A stretch of 20,890 nt of DNA from the NCBI GenBank assembly GCA_016781725.1, contig JADDPU010000590.1:1-20890 (forward strand). Reading direction: 5' to 3'. Made by a program: the position numbers and the translations under genes. The notes beneath the pieces are model-generated. The model did not search any database and was not told the origin of the DNA. It saw only the letters and a list, made by a program, of their open reading frames with translations. Positions within the stretch are counted from its first letter, which is position 1. Each line of letters opens with the position of its first letter. This DNA comes from Rubrobacter sp. Lineage in GTDB: Bacteria; Actinomycetota; Rubrobacteria; Rubrobacterales; Rubrobacteraceae. Of the stretch, positions 7,468 through 14,976 are shown in pieces.

Positions 7468-7818
7468 ATGGCTGTTCTTCAGAAGCGGCTTCACAGGGAG
7501 AAGCGCCGCCGGCGCGTCCGGCGCAAGGTCGCCGGCACGGCCGAGCGCCCGCGCCTCTCGGTTTACCGCTCGAACGTGCACATCTACGCCCAGCTGGTCG
7601 ACGACGACGCTGGCAACACTCTGGCGGCTGCCGACTCCCGCGAGGTTGAAGGGGCCGAGGACCGCAAGGACGCGGCCCGCAAGGTGGGCGCGCTGATCGC
7701 CCGGAGGGCTGGCGAGGCCGGGATAGAGGCCGCCGTCTTCGACCGGGGCGGGAACAAGTACCACGGCCGCATCGCGGCGCTCGCCGAGGGCGCGCGTGAG
7801 GGCGGGTTGAAGCTCTAG
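7468..7818 (+). CDS. rplR: 50S ribosomal protein L18
   Basis: 5S rRNA-binding protein of the central protuberance, partnering L5. The product is 116 aa. It has the basic N-terminal RKVAGTAERPRLSVYRSN segment, IYAQLVDDDAGNTLAAA, and the C-terminal FDRGGNKYHGRIAALAEGAREGGL that is diagnostic of L18. A GGAGG at 7459-7463 precedes the ATG by 4 nt. Confidence 0.97.
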   Translation: MAVLQKRLHREKRRRRVRRKVAGTAERPRLSVYRSNVHIYAQLVDDDAGNTLAAADSREVEGAEDRKDAARKVGALIARRAGEAGIEAAVFDRGGNKYHGRIAALAEGAREGGLKL

Positions 7819-7835
7819 TTCTAGGAGGAAGTATT

Positions 7836-8441
7836 TTGGGACGACCGAGGACAGGTCAGAGTAGGGGCCAGGGCCCATCGGGCGCGAGCAGCGGCAACCC
7901 CCGCGGAGGGGGTGGCACTACCCGCGAGCGCGACGCCCGGGGACCGCGCCCGCGCGAGCGCGGGAGGGGCGACGGCGACCTCCAGGACAGGGTAGTCGAG
8001 ATCCGGCGCGTCTCGAAGGTGGTCAAGGGTGGCCGGCGCTTTAACTTCAGCGCCCTGGTCGTCGTTGGCGACGGCAACGGCCGCGTGGGGGCCGGCCTGG
8101 GTAAGGCCAACACCGTCCCCGCTGCGATAGCCAAGGGCCAGGACCGGGCCAAGCGCAACATGTTCGACGTGCCGATGCGCAACACGACGATCCCGCACGA
8201 GGTCCTGGGCAAGTTCGAGAGCTCGACGGTCCTCCTGAAGCCGGCCTCCGAGGGTACAGGGGTTATCGCGGGCGGCGGCGTCCGGGCGGTTTTGGAGCTC
8301 GCCGGCATCAAGGACGTGCTCACCAAGGCGCTCGGCTCGACGACCGCGGTTAACCTGGTCCAGTCGACCGTCGAGGGTTTGAAGAGCCTGCGCACCAAGG
8401 CCGACATCGAGCAGCTGCGAGGGGTGAAGATAACGTTATGA
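7836..8441 (+). CDS. rpsE: 30S ribosomal protein S5 with a Gly/Arg-rich N-terminal extension
   Basis: Small-subunit body protein lining the mRNA entry channel, important for decoding fidelity. The product is 201 aa from TTG 7836. That start lies 7 nt after a perfect AGGAGG (7823-7828). The double-stranded-RNA-binding-like fold begins near residue 50 (DRVVEIRRVSKVVKGGRRF) and continues through the GDGNGRVGAGLGKA and EGTGVIAGGGVRAV motifs. Roughly the first 48 residues are low-complexity Gly, Arg, Ser and Pro and probably disordered. The TGA overlaps the ATG of rpmD. Confidence 0.95.
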   Translation: MGRPRTGQSRGQGPSGASSGNPRGGGGTTRERDARGPRPRERGRGDGDLQDRVVEIRRVSKVVKGGRRFNFSALVVVGDGNGRVGAGLGKANTVPAAIAKGQDRAKRNMFDVPMRNTTIPHEVLGKFESSTVLLKPASEGTGVIAGGGVRAVLELAGIKDVLTKALGSTTAVNLVQSTVEGLKSLRTKADIEQLRGVKITL

Positions 8442-8620
8442 GCCCCCTGAAAGTTACGCAGCTCAAGAGCGTCATAGGCTCGAAGGAGGCCCACAAGCGG
8501 ACTGTGCGCGCGCTCGGTCTCAAGCGCATCCGGGACTCCCGGGTACACCAGGATACGCCCCAGATCCGGGGCATGGTCCACAGCGTGCGGCACCTGGTCC
8601 GGGTCGAGGAGGTGGACTAG
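8438..8620 (+). CDS. rpmD: 50S ribosomal protein L30
   Basis: Small large-subunit protein of 60 aa, the normal bacterial length. It carries the typical KVTQLKSVIGSKEAHKRTVRALGLKRI N-terminal half and DTPQIRGMVHSVRHLVRVEE. The ATG overlaps the rpsE stop by 4 nt (ATGA), so its translation is probably coupled to S5. It lies between rpsE and rplO, as in most bacteria that keep L30. Confidence 0.96.
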   Translation: MSPLKVTQLKSVIGSKEAHKRTVRALGLKRIRDSRVHQDTPQIRGMVHSVRHLVRVEEVD

Positions 8621-8622
8621 CT

Positions 8623-9084
8623 GTGAGGTTGAACGAGATATCCCCGGCCCCGGGCTCAAAGAAGGCGCGCAAGCGCGTAGGACGCGGCACGGGTAGCGGG
8701 CACGGCAAGACCAGCGGCAGGGGTAACAAGGGTGCCGGCGCCCGCTCGGGCGCGTCACCCCAGGCGGCCTACGAGGGCGGGCAGATGCCGCTGCAGCGGC
8801 GGCTGCCGCGCCTCAAGGGCGAGGCGAGGGGGCGGCACACTGTCGCCCGACCGACCGTCTACGCGGCGGTCAACCTCTCCGAGCTCGAAGGCGTGCCCGG
8901 TGATACGATAGGGCCGGACGAGCTGCGGGCCGCCGGGCTCGTCAGGAAGAAGGCCGAGCTCGTCAAGATCTTGGGCGACGGGGAGGTCGGGCGCGCCGTC
9001 ACGGTAAGGGCGCACGCCTTCTCCCGCTCGGCTAAGGAGAAGATAGAGGCTGGCGGCGGAAGCGTCGAGTTACTGGAGCGCTAA
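8623..9084 (+). CDS. rplO: 50S ribosomal protein L15
   Basis: Late-assembly large-subunit protein. The product is 153 aa from GTG 8623, two bases after the rpmD stop, with GAGGAGG upstream inside rpmD. The glycine- and arginine-rich N-terminal part (RVGRGTGSGHGKTSGRGNKGAGARSG) is the family hallmark, followed by GGQMPLQRRLP and a C-terminal AFSRSAKEKIEAGGGSVELL. It ends the ribosomal part of the spc section, with secY next. Confidence 0.96.
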   Translation: MRLNEISPAPGSKKARKRVGRGTGSGHGKTSGRGNKGAGARSGASPQAAYEGGQMPLQRRLPRLKGEARGRHTVARPTVYAAVNLSELEGVPGDTIGPDELRAAGLVRKKAELVKILGDGEVGRAVTVRAHAFSRSAKEKIEAGGGSVELLER

Positions 9085-9085
9085 G

Positions 9086-10366
9086 ATGTTGGGTTCCCTT
9101 GCGAACGCCTGGAAAATCCCCGAGCTGCGCCAAAGGCTCTTGTTCACGGCGGCGCTGCTCGCCCTCTATAGGCTCGGGGCCTTCGTCCCGCTCCCCGGGG
9201 TACGCCCCGAGGTGCTCGGCAGCGGCCTCTCGGCCAACAACCCCGTAACGCGCCTTTTCGGGACCTTCACCGGCGGGGCCTTCAACAACTTCTCGGTCTT
9301 CTCGCTCGGGATCATGCCCTACATCACCGCGGCCATCGTGATGCAGCTGATGACGGTCGCCATCCCCCGCCTTCAGGAGCTCGCCCGCGAGGGCGAGACG
9401 GGGCAGCAGAAGATCACGCAGTACACCCGCTACTTTACGCTGGTTCTGGCCGTGGTCCAGAGCGCGGCTATGGTGTTCTACTTCCGCTCCGCGCAGGCCG
9501 GCGGGGCGCTCGCCGGGACGAGCCCTATAGATATCCTCGTCGCCATCGTCACCCTCACCACCGGCGTGATGCTGACCATGTGGCTCGGCGAGCTCATAAG
9601 CCAGCGGGGCTTGGGTAACGGCATCTCGCTCATCATTACGGCCTCGATCCTCTCGCAGGCCCCGAGGGCCATCCAGTACCTCCTCGAGGACGGCAACGTC
9701 TTGAACATGGTCATCCTCGGGTTGCTCGCCATCCTGATCATCGCGTCCATCGTGTTCGTCAACGAGGGGCAGCGCAGGATACCCATAACCTACGCCAAGC
9801 GGCAGGTAGGGCGCAGGATGAGCCAGGGCGGGACGACGTACCTGCCCCTCAAGGTCAACATGGCCGGGGTCATCCCGATCATCTTCGCCTCGTCGCTCTT
9901 GCTCTTCCCGGTGGTGCTCGCCCAGCTCGCCTCCGGGAACGACCCTGATTCGTTCCTGGGCAGGCTCGCCCAGTTCTTTAACGCGGGCGGCGCACCTTAC
10001 CTGATCCTCTACGCCATGCTGGTCATAATGTTCACCTACTTCTACACGGCGGTCCAGTTCAACCCGGTCGAGCACGCCGACAACCTCAAGAAGAGCGGCG
10101 GTTACGTCCCCGGCATCCGCCCGGGCCAGCCGACGGCGATCTACCTCAACAACGTGCTCACCAGGATCACGCTCTTCGGCGCGCTCTTCCTCGCTACCGT
10201 CGCCGTCGTGCCTTACATGATCTCAGGCGCCCTGAACCTGGGGCAGCAGATCTTCCTGGGCGGCACCTCGATGCTGATCGTGGTCGGCGTCTCGCTCGAT
10301 ACGGTGCGCCAGCTCGAGAGCCAGCTGATGATGCGCAACTACGAAGGGTTCTTGAAGAAGCGATGA
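9086..10366 (+). CDS. secY: Protein translocase channel subunit SecY
   Basis: Forms the membrane pore of the Sec translocon together with SecE and SecG. The 426-aa product is very hydrophobic, with about ten predicted membrane spans. Family landmarks include the first span followed by the plug region (LGAFVPLPGV), the GLGNGISLII turn, the GGTTYLPLKVNMAGVIPIIFASS segment, and the conserved cytoplasmic loop with DNLKKSGGYVPGIRPGQPT. The ATG is one base after the rplO stop. Its TGA overlaps adk as ATGA. Confidence 0.97.
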   Translation: MLGSLANAWKIPELRQRLLFTAALLALYRLGAFVPLPGVRPEVLGSGLSANNPVTRLFGTFTGGAFNNFSVFSLGIMPYITAAIVMQLMTVAIPRLQELAREGETGQQKITQYTRYFTLVLAVVQSAAMVFYFRSAQAGGALAGTSPIDILVAIVTLTTGVMLTMWLGELISQRGLGNGISLIITASILSQAPRAIQYLLEDGNVLNMVILGLLAILIIASIVFVNEGQRRIPITYAKRQVGRRMSQGGTTYLPLKVNMAGVIPIIFASSLLLFPVVLAQLASGNDPDSFLGRLAQFFNAGGAPYLILYAMLVIMFTYFYTAVQFNPVEHADNLKKSGGYVPGIRPGQPTAIYLNNVLTRITLFGALFLATVAVVPYMISGALNLGQQIFLGGTSMLIVVGVSLDTVRQLESQLMMRNYEGFLKKR

Positions 10367-10995
10367 AGATAATCTTATTGGGCCCCCAGGGGGCAGGCAA
10401 GGGAACGCAGGCGCAGCGCATCGCCAGAAAGGCGGGCGCCAAGCATATCTCCACCGGGGACATAGTGCGCGCCGAGATCGGGTCGGGCTCGGAGCTCGGA
10501 CGCAAGGTGCAAGAGTACAACGACCGCGGCGAGCTCGTCCCGGACGAGATCATCGTCGAGATGGCCAAGCCCTACCTGAACGACGCCGACTCCTGGATCC
10601 TCGACGGCTTCCCCCGCAACGAGGCGCAGGCGAAGGCCCTCGACGCGGCCCTCGAGCAGCTCGGGGTACGGCTCGACGCGGCGGTCGCCCTAGAAGCCCC
10701 CGACGAGGCGCTCGTAAAGAGGCTCTCGGGGAGGCGGCAGAGCGAGTCCACGGGGAACATCTACCACATCGAGTACGACCCGCCGCCCGAGGACGGGGAC
10801 GACCCCGGCCCGTTCGTCCAGCGCAAGGACGACGCCGAAGGGGCGATCCGGCGGAGGCTCGAGATCTACCACGAGCAGACAGAGCCCCTCAAGGACTACT
10901 ACGCCAGGCGCGGCCTCCTCGCAACCGTAGACGCCGAGCAGAGCATCCCCGAGGTCACCGACGATATCCTCGCGGCCGTGGGAGACAACGTTTGA
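10363..10995 (+). CDS. adk: Adenylate kinase
   Basis: Cytosolic enzyme interconverting 2 ADP with ATP and AMP. The product is 210 aa. The P-loop reads GPQGAGKGT (7-15; Gln9 replaces the commoner Pro). The AMP-binding STGD is at 30-33, DGFPR at 81-85, and the LID runs from GRR (123-125) to RKDD (154-157). The LID has no cysteines, so this is the zinc-free type, with an acidic Pro/Asp-rich insert (PPEDGDDPGP). The ATG overlaps the secY stop by 4 nt, and the TGA overlaps the TTG of map. Confidence 0.96.
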   Translation: MKIILLGPQGAGKGTQAQRIARKAGAKHISTGDIVRAEIGSGSELGRKVQEYNDRGELVPDEIIVEMAKPYLNDADSWILDGFPRNEAQAKALDAALEQLGVRLDAAVALEAPDEALVKRLSGRRQSESTGNIYHIEYDPPPEDGDDPGPFVQRKDDAEGAIRRRLEIYHEQTEPLKDYYARRGLLATVDAEQSIPEVTDDILAAVGDNV

Positions 10996-11756
10996 TCGTC
11001 CGCAAGAGCAGAGCCGAGCTCGAGGCGATGCGCGAGGGCGGGCGCATAACCGCATCCTGCCTGAAGATGCTAGCCGAGAACGTGCGCCCGGGCGTGACCA
11101 CCGGCGAGCTCGACCGCCTCGCCGAAGACTTTATCTACGACCACGGCGGCAAGCCCGAGTTCAAGGGCTACCAGGGGTTTCCGGCCTCGATCTGCGCCTC
11201 GCCCAACGCCATGATCGTGCACGGCATCCCCGGCTCCTACCGGCTCGCGGAGGGCGACATTATCTCCCTCGACGTCGGGGTGCGCTACGAGGGCTTCGTC
11301 ACCGACTCGGCGACGACGGTCCCGGTCGGGGAGGTGCCTGAGAGGGTGGTCGGGCTCTTAGAGACCACGCGGGAGTGCTTGGCTGCGGCCACCGAGCAGA
11401 TGCGCTCGGGCAAGAGGCTTGGCGACGTGGGCCACGCGATACAGTCCCTGGCCGAGTCGCGCGGCTACGGGGTGGTGAGGGACCTCATCTCCCACGGGGT
11501 AGGGCGCCAGATGCACGAGGACCCCCAGATCCCAAACTACGGCCGCCCCGGCACCGGGGCGCGCCTGCTCCCCGGGATGACCTTCGCCATAGAGCCCATG
11601 ATCACGCTCGGCGACTACGGCATCGTCCTCGACGAGGAGGACCACTGGTCGATCTACACCTCGGACGGCTCCCTCTCTGCCCACTTCGAGCACACCATAG
11701 CCGTCACCGAGGACGGGCCCTGGGTGTTGACCAGAAACGGCGGCCCCGGCGGGTAG
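10992..11756 (+). CDS. map: Methionine aminopeptidase, type I
   Basis: Removes the initiator methionine from nascent proteins. The product is 254 aa from TTG 10992, which overlaps the adk stop (TTGA). All five metal ligands of the pita-bread fold are present: Asp94, Asp105, His168, Glu201 and Glu233. The substrate-site His77 (VHGIP) and His175 are also present. There is no N-terminal zinc-finger extension, unlike the longer actinobacterial MAP paralogue. It ends the secY-adk-map trio; a 93-nt gap to infA follows. Confidence 0.95.
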   Translation: MIVRKSRAELEAMREGGRITASCLKMLAENVRPGVTTGELDRLAEDFIYDHGGKPEFKGYQGFPASICASPNAMIVHGIPGSYRLAEGDIISLDVGVRYEGFVTDSATTVPVGEVPERVVGLLETTRECLAAATEQMRSGKRLGDVGHAIQSLAESRGYGVVRDLISHGVGRQMHEDPQIPNYGRPGTGARLLPGMTFAIEPMITLGDYGIVLDEEDHWSIYTSDGSLSAHFEHTIAVTEDGPWVLTRNGGPGG

Positions 11757-11772
11757 CGAGAGGGATTCGCGC

Positions 11773-11801
11773 TGTGAGCGGCCGGCCCGACGTGGTAAGA
11801 T
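11773..11801 (+). promoter_or_regulatory. Candidate internal promoter for infA-rpmJ-rpsM and downstream genes
   Basis: The 93-nt gap between map and infA is the largest in the first 15 kb. It contains TAAGAT at 11796-11801 with an upstream TGG, an extended -10-like arrangement. A weak -35-like TGTGAG at 11773-11778 sits 17 nt upstream. About 48 nt separate the -10 from the infA TTG. The -35 match is poor, so this is a tentative call based on the -10 and the gap. Confidence 0.35.
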
Positions 11802-11849
11802 ATGCGTTTGGTTCCAGCCACTTTGTAACTGTTAGGGAAGAGGAGGTCC

Positions 11850-12071
11850 TTGGCCAAAGAAGACGTCATAGAGGTTGAAGGCATCATCACCGAGGCGCTG
11901 CCGAACACCCAGTTTCGGGTAGAGCTCGACAACGGGCACAACGTTCTGGCGCACATCTCGGGCAAGATGCGGATGAACTACATCCGGATCCTGCCGGGCG
12001 ACCGGGTGAAGGTGGAGTTGAGCCCCTACGACTTGAGCCGGGGACGGATCACTTACAGGTTCAGGACGTGA
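11850..12071 (+). CDS. infA: Translation initiation factor IF-1
   Basis: Binds the ribosomal A site during initiation. The product is 73 aa, an S1/OB-fold domain reading MAKEDVIEVEG, then LPNTQFRVELDNGHNVLAHISGKMRMNYIRILPGDRVKVELSPYDL, which is nearly textbook IF-1. The start is TTG 11850, needed for the canonical MAKED N-terminus. A perfect AGGAGG (11841-11846) lies only 3 nt upstream, a short spacing. Confidence 0.97.
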   Translation: MAKEDVIEVEGIITEALPNTQFRVELDNGHNVLAHISGKMRMNYIRILPGDRVKVELSPYDLSRGRITYRFRT

Positions 12072-12100
12072 GTAGAGTTGAGTTTTAGGAGAAGAGGGTT

Positions 12101-12214
12101 GTGAAGGTACGGGCTAGCGTGAAACCCATTTGCGAGAGGTGCAAGGTAATAAGGCGCCGCGGGGTGGTGCGGGTCATCTGCACGAACCCGAGGCACAAGC
12201 AGAGGCAGGGATAG
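12101..12214 (+). CDS. rpmJ: 50S ribosomal protein L36, zinc-binding
   Basis: The smallest ribosomal protein, with 37 residues. It reads MKVRASVKPICERCKVIRRR and then a VRVIC...PRHKQRQG tail. Zinc ligands Cys11, Cys14, Cys27 and His32 are all present, so it is the zinc-containing form. The GTG start at 12101 follows a GGAGAAGAGGG purine stretch in the 29-nt gap after infA. The rpsM ATG begins one base after its stop. The infA-rpmJ-rpsM order is the usual one. Confidence 0.95.
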   Translation: MKVRASVKPICERCKVIRRRGVVRVICTNPRHKQRQG

Positions 12215-12215
12215 C

Positions 12216-12587
12216 ATGGCGCGAATAGCAGGGGTAGACCTGCCGAGGGAGAAGCGGGTCGAGGTAGGGTTGACCTACATCTTCGGCGTCGGCCGCTCCA
12301 CGGCCAGGAAGATCTGCCGCGAGACCGACGTCGACCCTGACACCAAGGTGCGGGACCTCGCCGAGGGCGAGGTCGGCAAGATCCGGACCTACATAGACCA
12401 GAACATCGAGGTCGAGGGCGACCTGAGGCGGGAGACGAACCAGAACATCCGGCGGCTCATAGACATCGGGTCCTACAGGGGGATCAGGCACCGCAGGGGC
12501 CTCCCGGTGCGCGGGCAGCGGACGAAGACCAACGCCCGCCAGCGCAAGGGACCGAAGCCGTCCATAGGTGGGAGGAAGAAGAGGTAG
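12216..12587 (+). CDS. rpsM: 30S ribosomal protein S13
   Basis: Head protein contacting the P-site tRNA and forming bridges to L5. The product is 123 aa and begins MARIAGVDLPREKRVEVGLTYIFGVG. It has the helix-two-turns-helix region and the C-terminal block SYRGIRHRRGLPVRGQRTKTNARQRKGP, which is diagnostic. The ATG is one base past the rpmJ stop. The rpsK ATG directly abuts its stop. Confidence 0.97.
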   Translation: MARIAGVDLPREKRVEVGLTYIFGVGRSTARKICRETDVDPDTKVRDLAEGEVGKIRTYIDQNIEVEGDLRRETNQNIRRLIDIGSYRGIRHRRGLPVRGQRTKTNARQRKGPKPSIGGRKKR

Positions 12588-13004
12588 ATGGGTAGACAGA
12601 GGCAGCAGCGGGGGCGCACGCGGGGGGCCAGCCGTTCGCGGCGCAGGGTGCGCCGCAACGTAACCACCGGCGTGGTCCACATAAAGAGCTCCTTCAACAA
12701 CACCATAGTCTCCGTGAGCGACCAGGAGGGCAACGTCATAGCCTGGGAGTCGGCCGGGTCTTTAGGGTTCAAGGGGAGCCGCAAGAGCACGCCTTTCGCC
12801 GCCCAGATGACGGCCGAGAGCGTGGCTAACAAGGCTATGGACCAGGGCATGAGGCGCGCGGACATCCAGGTCAAGGGCCACGGCTCGGGCCGGGACATGG
12901 CCGCGAGGACCTTCCAGTCCATGGGCATCGAGGTGCTCTCCATAAAGGACGTGACGGGCCAGCCGCACAACGGGTGCAGGCCGCCCAAGAGGCGCAGGGG
13001 GTAG
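12588..13004 (+). CDS. rpsK: 30S ribosomal protein S11
   Basis: Platform protein near the E-site codon and the Shine-Dalgarno helix. The product is 138 aa. The basic N-terminal tail (Arg/Gln/Gly-rich, about 20 residues) precedes HIKSSFNNTIVSVSD. The C-terminal KDVTGQPHNGCRPPKRRRG is nearly invariant in the family. The ATG follows the rpsM stop without a gap. Four of its six isoleucine codons are ATA. Confidence 0.97.
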   Translation: MGRQRQQRGRTRGASRSRRRVRRNVTTGVVHIKSSFNNTIVSVSDQEGNVIAWESAGSLGFKGSRKSTPFAAQMTAESVANKAMDQGMRRADIQVKGHGSGRDMAARTFQSMGIEVLSIKDVTGQPHNGCRPPKRRRG

Positions 13005-13005
13005 T

Positions 13006-13608
13006 ATGGCGCGTTACACGGGACCGAGGGGCCGGCGCGACCGGCGGGCGGGGGTGATGCTCTCGTCCATGCGGAAGAACCCGCTGGAGAAGAAGCCCTA
13101 TCCGCCCGGCGAGCACGGCCGGGGCAGGCACCGCCAGACCGAGTTCGGCCTCAGGCTCATGGAGAAGCAGAAGGCCCGCTGGTACTACGGGGTCTCCGAG
13201 AAGCAGTTCAGGCGGGCCTACGATCGGGCGACCAGGATGCAGGGCGTCTCCGGCGAGAACCTCCTGAGGCTCATGGAGCTCAGGATGGACAACGTGGTCT
13301 ACAGGATGGGCTTCTCGACGAGCAGGCCGCAGGCGCGCCAGCTCGTCGTGCACGGCCACTTCCAGCTCAACGGCCGCAAGCACAACGTGCCTTCGGCCAT
13401 CTTGAAGCCTGGAGACGTGATCACGGTAAGGGAGAAGAGCCGGAACCTCGAGCCGATCCAGAACGCCGTCGAGAACGTGGTGGCCGTGCCGGCCTGGCTC
13501 GAGGCCGACCACGACAACTTCACGGGCAGGCTCCTGCACACGCCGGGCCGCGACGAGATCGACACGCCCGTCGAAGAGCAGCTGATCATCGAGTTCTACA
13601 GCCGGTAG
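13006..13608 (+). CDS. rpsD: 30S ribosomal protein S4, cysteine-free form
   Basis: Primary 16S rRNA-binding assembly protein; in E. coli it also represses the alpha operon. The product is 200 aa. The N-terminus MARYTGPRGRRDRRAGVMLSS lacks the CxxC zinc site found in many S4 proteins, and the whole protein has no cysteine. The S4 RNA-binding domain (about 93-155: LRMDNVVYRMGFSTSRPQARQLVVHGHF...) and the C-terminal EEQLIIEFYSR are clear. The ATG is one base after the rpsK stop. Confidence 0.96.
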   Translation: MARYTGPRGRRDRRAGVMLSSMRKNPLEKKPYPPGEHGRGRHRQTEFGLRLMEKQKARWYYGVSEKQFRRAYDRATRMQGVSGENLLRLMELRMDNVVYRMGFSTSRPQARQLVVHGHFQLNGRKHNVPSAILKPGDVITVREKSRNLEPIQNAVENVVAVPAWLEADHDNFTGRLLHTPGRDEIDTPVEEQLIIEFYSR

Positions 13609-13639
13609 CGGAACACTTTATCTAGTAGCAGGTGGTATT

Positions 13640-14596
13640 TTGACGATGTTGGACATTGCACCGCCCCGTTTCAGGGTGGAAGAAGAAGAGGGCCGGCGGG
13701 GTATCTTTGTAGCCGAGCCGTTGCCGCGGGGGCTCGGGCATACTCTGGGCAACTCGCTGAGGCGCGTGATGCTCTCGGGCCTCACGGGGGCCGCGGTCAC
13801 CAAGATCCGTATAGAGGGCGTCTCGCACGAGTTCTCGACCATCCCCGGCGTTAAAGAGGACGTCGTCGACATCATCCTCAACATCAAGGGCCTGAAGTTC
13901 AGGCTGGAGCGCGAGGAGCCCATAGAGCTCTCCATAACCAAGGACGGCCCAGGCGAGGTTACGGCGGCCAACATCGAGCTCAAGGCCGACGTCGAGATCG
14001 TCGACCCCGAGACCTACATAGCCAGCGTCTCTGAGGGCGGCAACCTGGACATGCGCCTGACCGTCGAGAGGGGCCAGGGCTACGCGCGGGCCGAGCAGAA
14101 CAAGAGCGACGCCGACCCCATAGGGGTCATAGCCGTCGACTCGTTGTTCTCGCCGGTCCAGAGGGTGAACTACTCGGTCAGGGAGACCCGCGCCGGCGCT
14201 AGGGCCGACCTCGACTCTTTGCGCCTCGAGGTCTTTACCGACGGCCGCATCGAGCCGCAGGAGGCCCTGCAGGCCGCCTCCAGGCAGCTCATGGACTTCT
14301 TAGGGCTCTTCACCGACGGCTACCAGGGGGCGGCGGGGGCCGCCGACGGCAGGCCCCGCGGCGGGAGGGCCGTCATCACCGACGAGCGTCCGGTCGAGGA
14401 TCTCGAGCTCACGGTGCGGTCCTACAACTGCCTCAAGCGCGAGGGGGTCGACACCGTCGGTCAGCTCGCCACGATGACCGAAGAGGAGCTCATGAACATC
14501 CGCAACCTCGGGATGAAGAGCGTCGATGAGATCCGCTCGAAGCTCCTCGAGTACGGGTACTCCCTGGAGAGCGAGGGCGGCGATGAGGCACGCTAA
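13640..14596 (+). CDS. rpoA: DNA-directed RNA polymerase subunit alpha
   Basis: Dimerises to nucleate RNA polymerase assembly and contacts promoter UP elements and activators. The product is 318 aa from TTG 13640, or 316 aa from the in-frame ATG at 13646; both lie downstream of AGGTGG at 13630-13635. The N-terminal domain has LGNSLRRVMLSG (36-47). The C-terminal domain (about 250-311) keeps the DNA-contact residues Arg260, Asn263, Cys264, Gly291, Lys293, Ser294 and Glu297. A Gly/Ala-rich linker (about 228-247) joins the domains. Its end overlaps rplQ by 14 nt. Confidence 0.96.
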   Translation: MTMLDIAPPRFRVEEEEGRRGIFVAEPLPRGLGHTLGNSLRRVMLSGLTGAAVTKIRIEGVSHEFSTIPGVKEDVVDIILNIKGLKFRLEREEPIELSITKDGPGEVTAANIELKADVEIVDPETYIASVSEGGNLDMRLTVERGQGYARAEQNKSDADPIGVIAVDSLFSPVQRVNYSVRETRAGARADLDSLRLEVFTDGRIEPQEALQAASRQLMDFLGLFTDGYQGAAGAADGRPRGGRAVITDERPVEDLELTVRSYNCLKREGVDTVGQLATMTEEELMNIRNLGMKSVDEIRSKLLEYGYSLESEGGDEAR

Positions 14597-14948
14597 GAGG
14601 GGCCGCAAGCTCGGCCGCGACGCCCAGCACCGCAACCTCTTGCTCGGCACGATGGCCGGCCAGGTCATCCAGCACGGCCGCATCAAGACCACGGCGCCGA
14701 AGGCCAAGGAGCTGCGCGGCCTTATCGACAAGCTCATAAACACCGCCAAAAAGGACGACCTTGCGGCCAGGAGGCGGGCGGTGAAGGTGCTCAAGGACAA
14801 GACCATAGTCCGCCGCCTCTTCGAGGATGTGGCCCCGGATCTCGACGACCGCAACTCGGGGTATACCCGTATCCTCAAGCTGGGCCCGCGCCTCGGCGAC
14901 GGGGCCGAGTCCGTCTACCTGGAGCTGGTCAACCACACGGCGGAGTAA
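14583..14948 (+). CDS. rplQ: 50S ribosomal protein L17
   Basis: Exit-tunnel rim protein and the last gene of the alpha section. The product is 121 aa from ATG 14583, beginning MRHAKRGRKLGRDAQHRNLL. It contains the GRIKTTAPKAKELRGLIDKLI block and ends with SGYTRILKLGPRLGDGAESVYLELV, all diagnostic of L17. It overlaps the rpoA end by 14 nt. The frame is open back to 14526 inside rpoA, but that leader is not homologous. A perfect GC palindrome begins 29 nt after its stop. Confidence 0.96.
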   Translation: MRHAKRGRKLGRDAQHRNLLLGTMAGQVIQHGRIKTTAPKAKELRGLIDKLINTAKKDDLAARRRAVKVLKDKTIVRRLFEDVAPDLDDRNSGYTRILKLGPRLGDGAESVYLELVNHTAE

Positions 14949-14976
14949 CCGTAGCCCCACACGCAGAGAACCCTAA

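Noticed and set aside
9032..10075. 347-codon minus-strand open frame opposite secY
   Set aside because: It is very rich in His, Asp and Gly with no family resemblance, and the SecY reading on the + strand is unambiguous.
13594..13623. Possible promoter before rpoA (TTATCT at 13618-13623)
   Set aside because: The gap is only 31 nt, the -35 would lie inside rpsD and matches poorly, so support is too weak.
14747..14753. CAAAAAG in rplQ as a -1 frameshift site joining L17 to EcfA1
   Set aside because: The shift direction is right and the frame is open, but the heptamer is a poor slippery site, it would truncate L17 at its middle, and the next about 80 codons do not resemble any protein.
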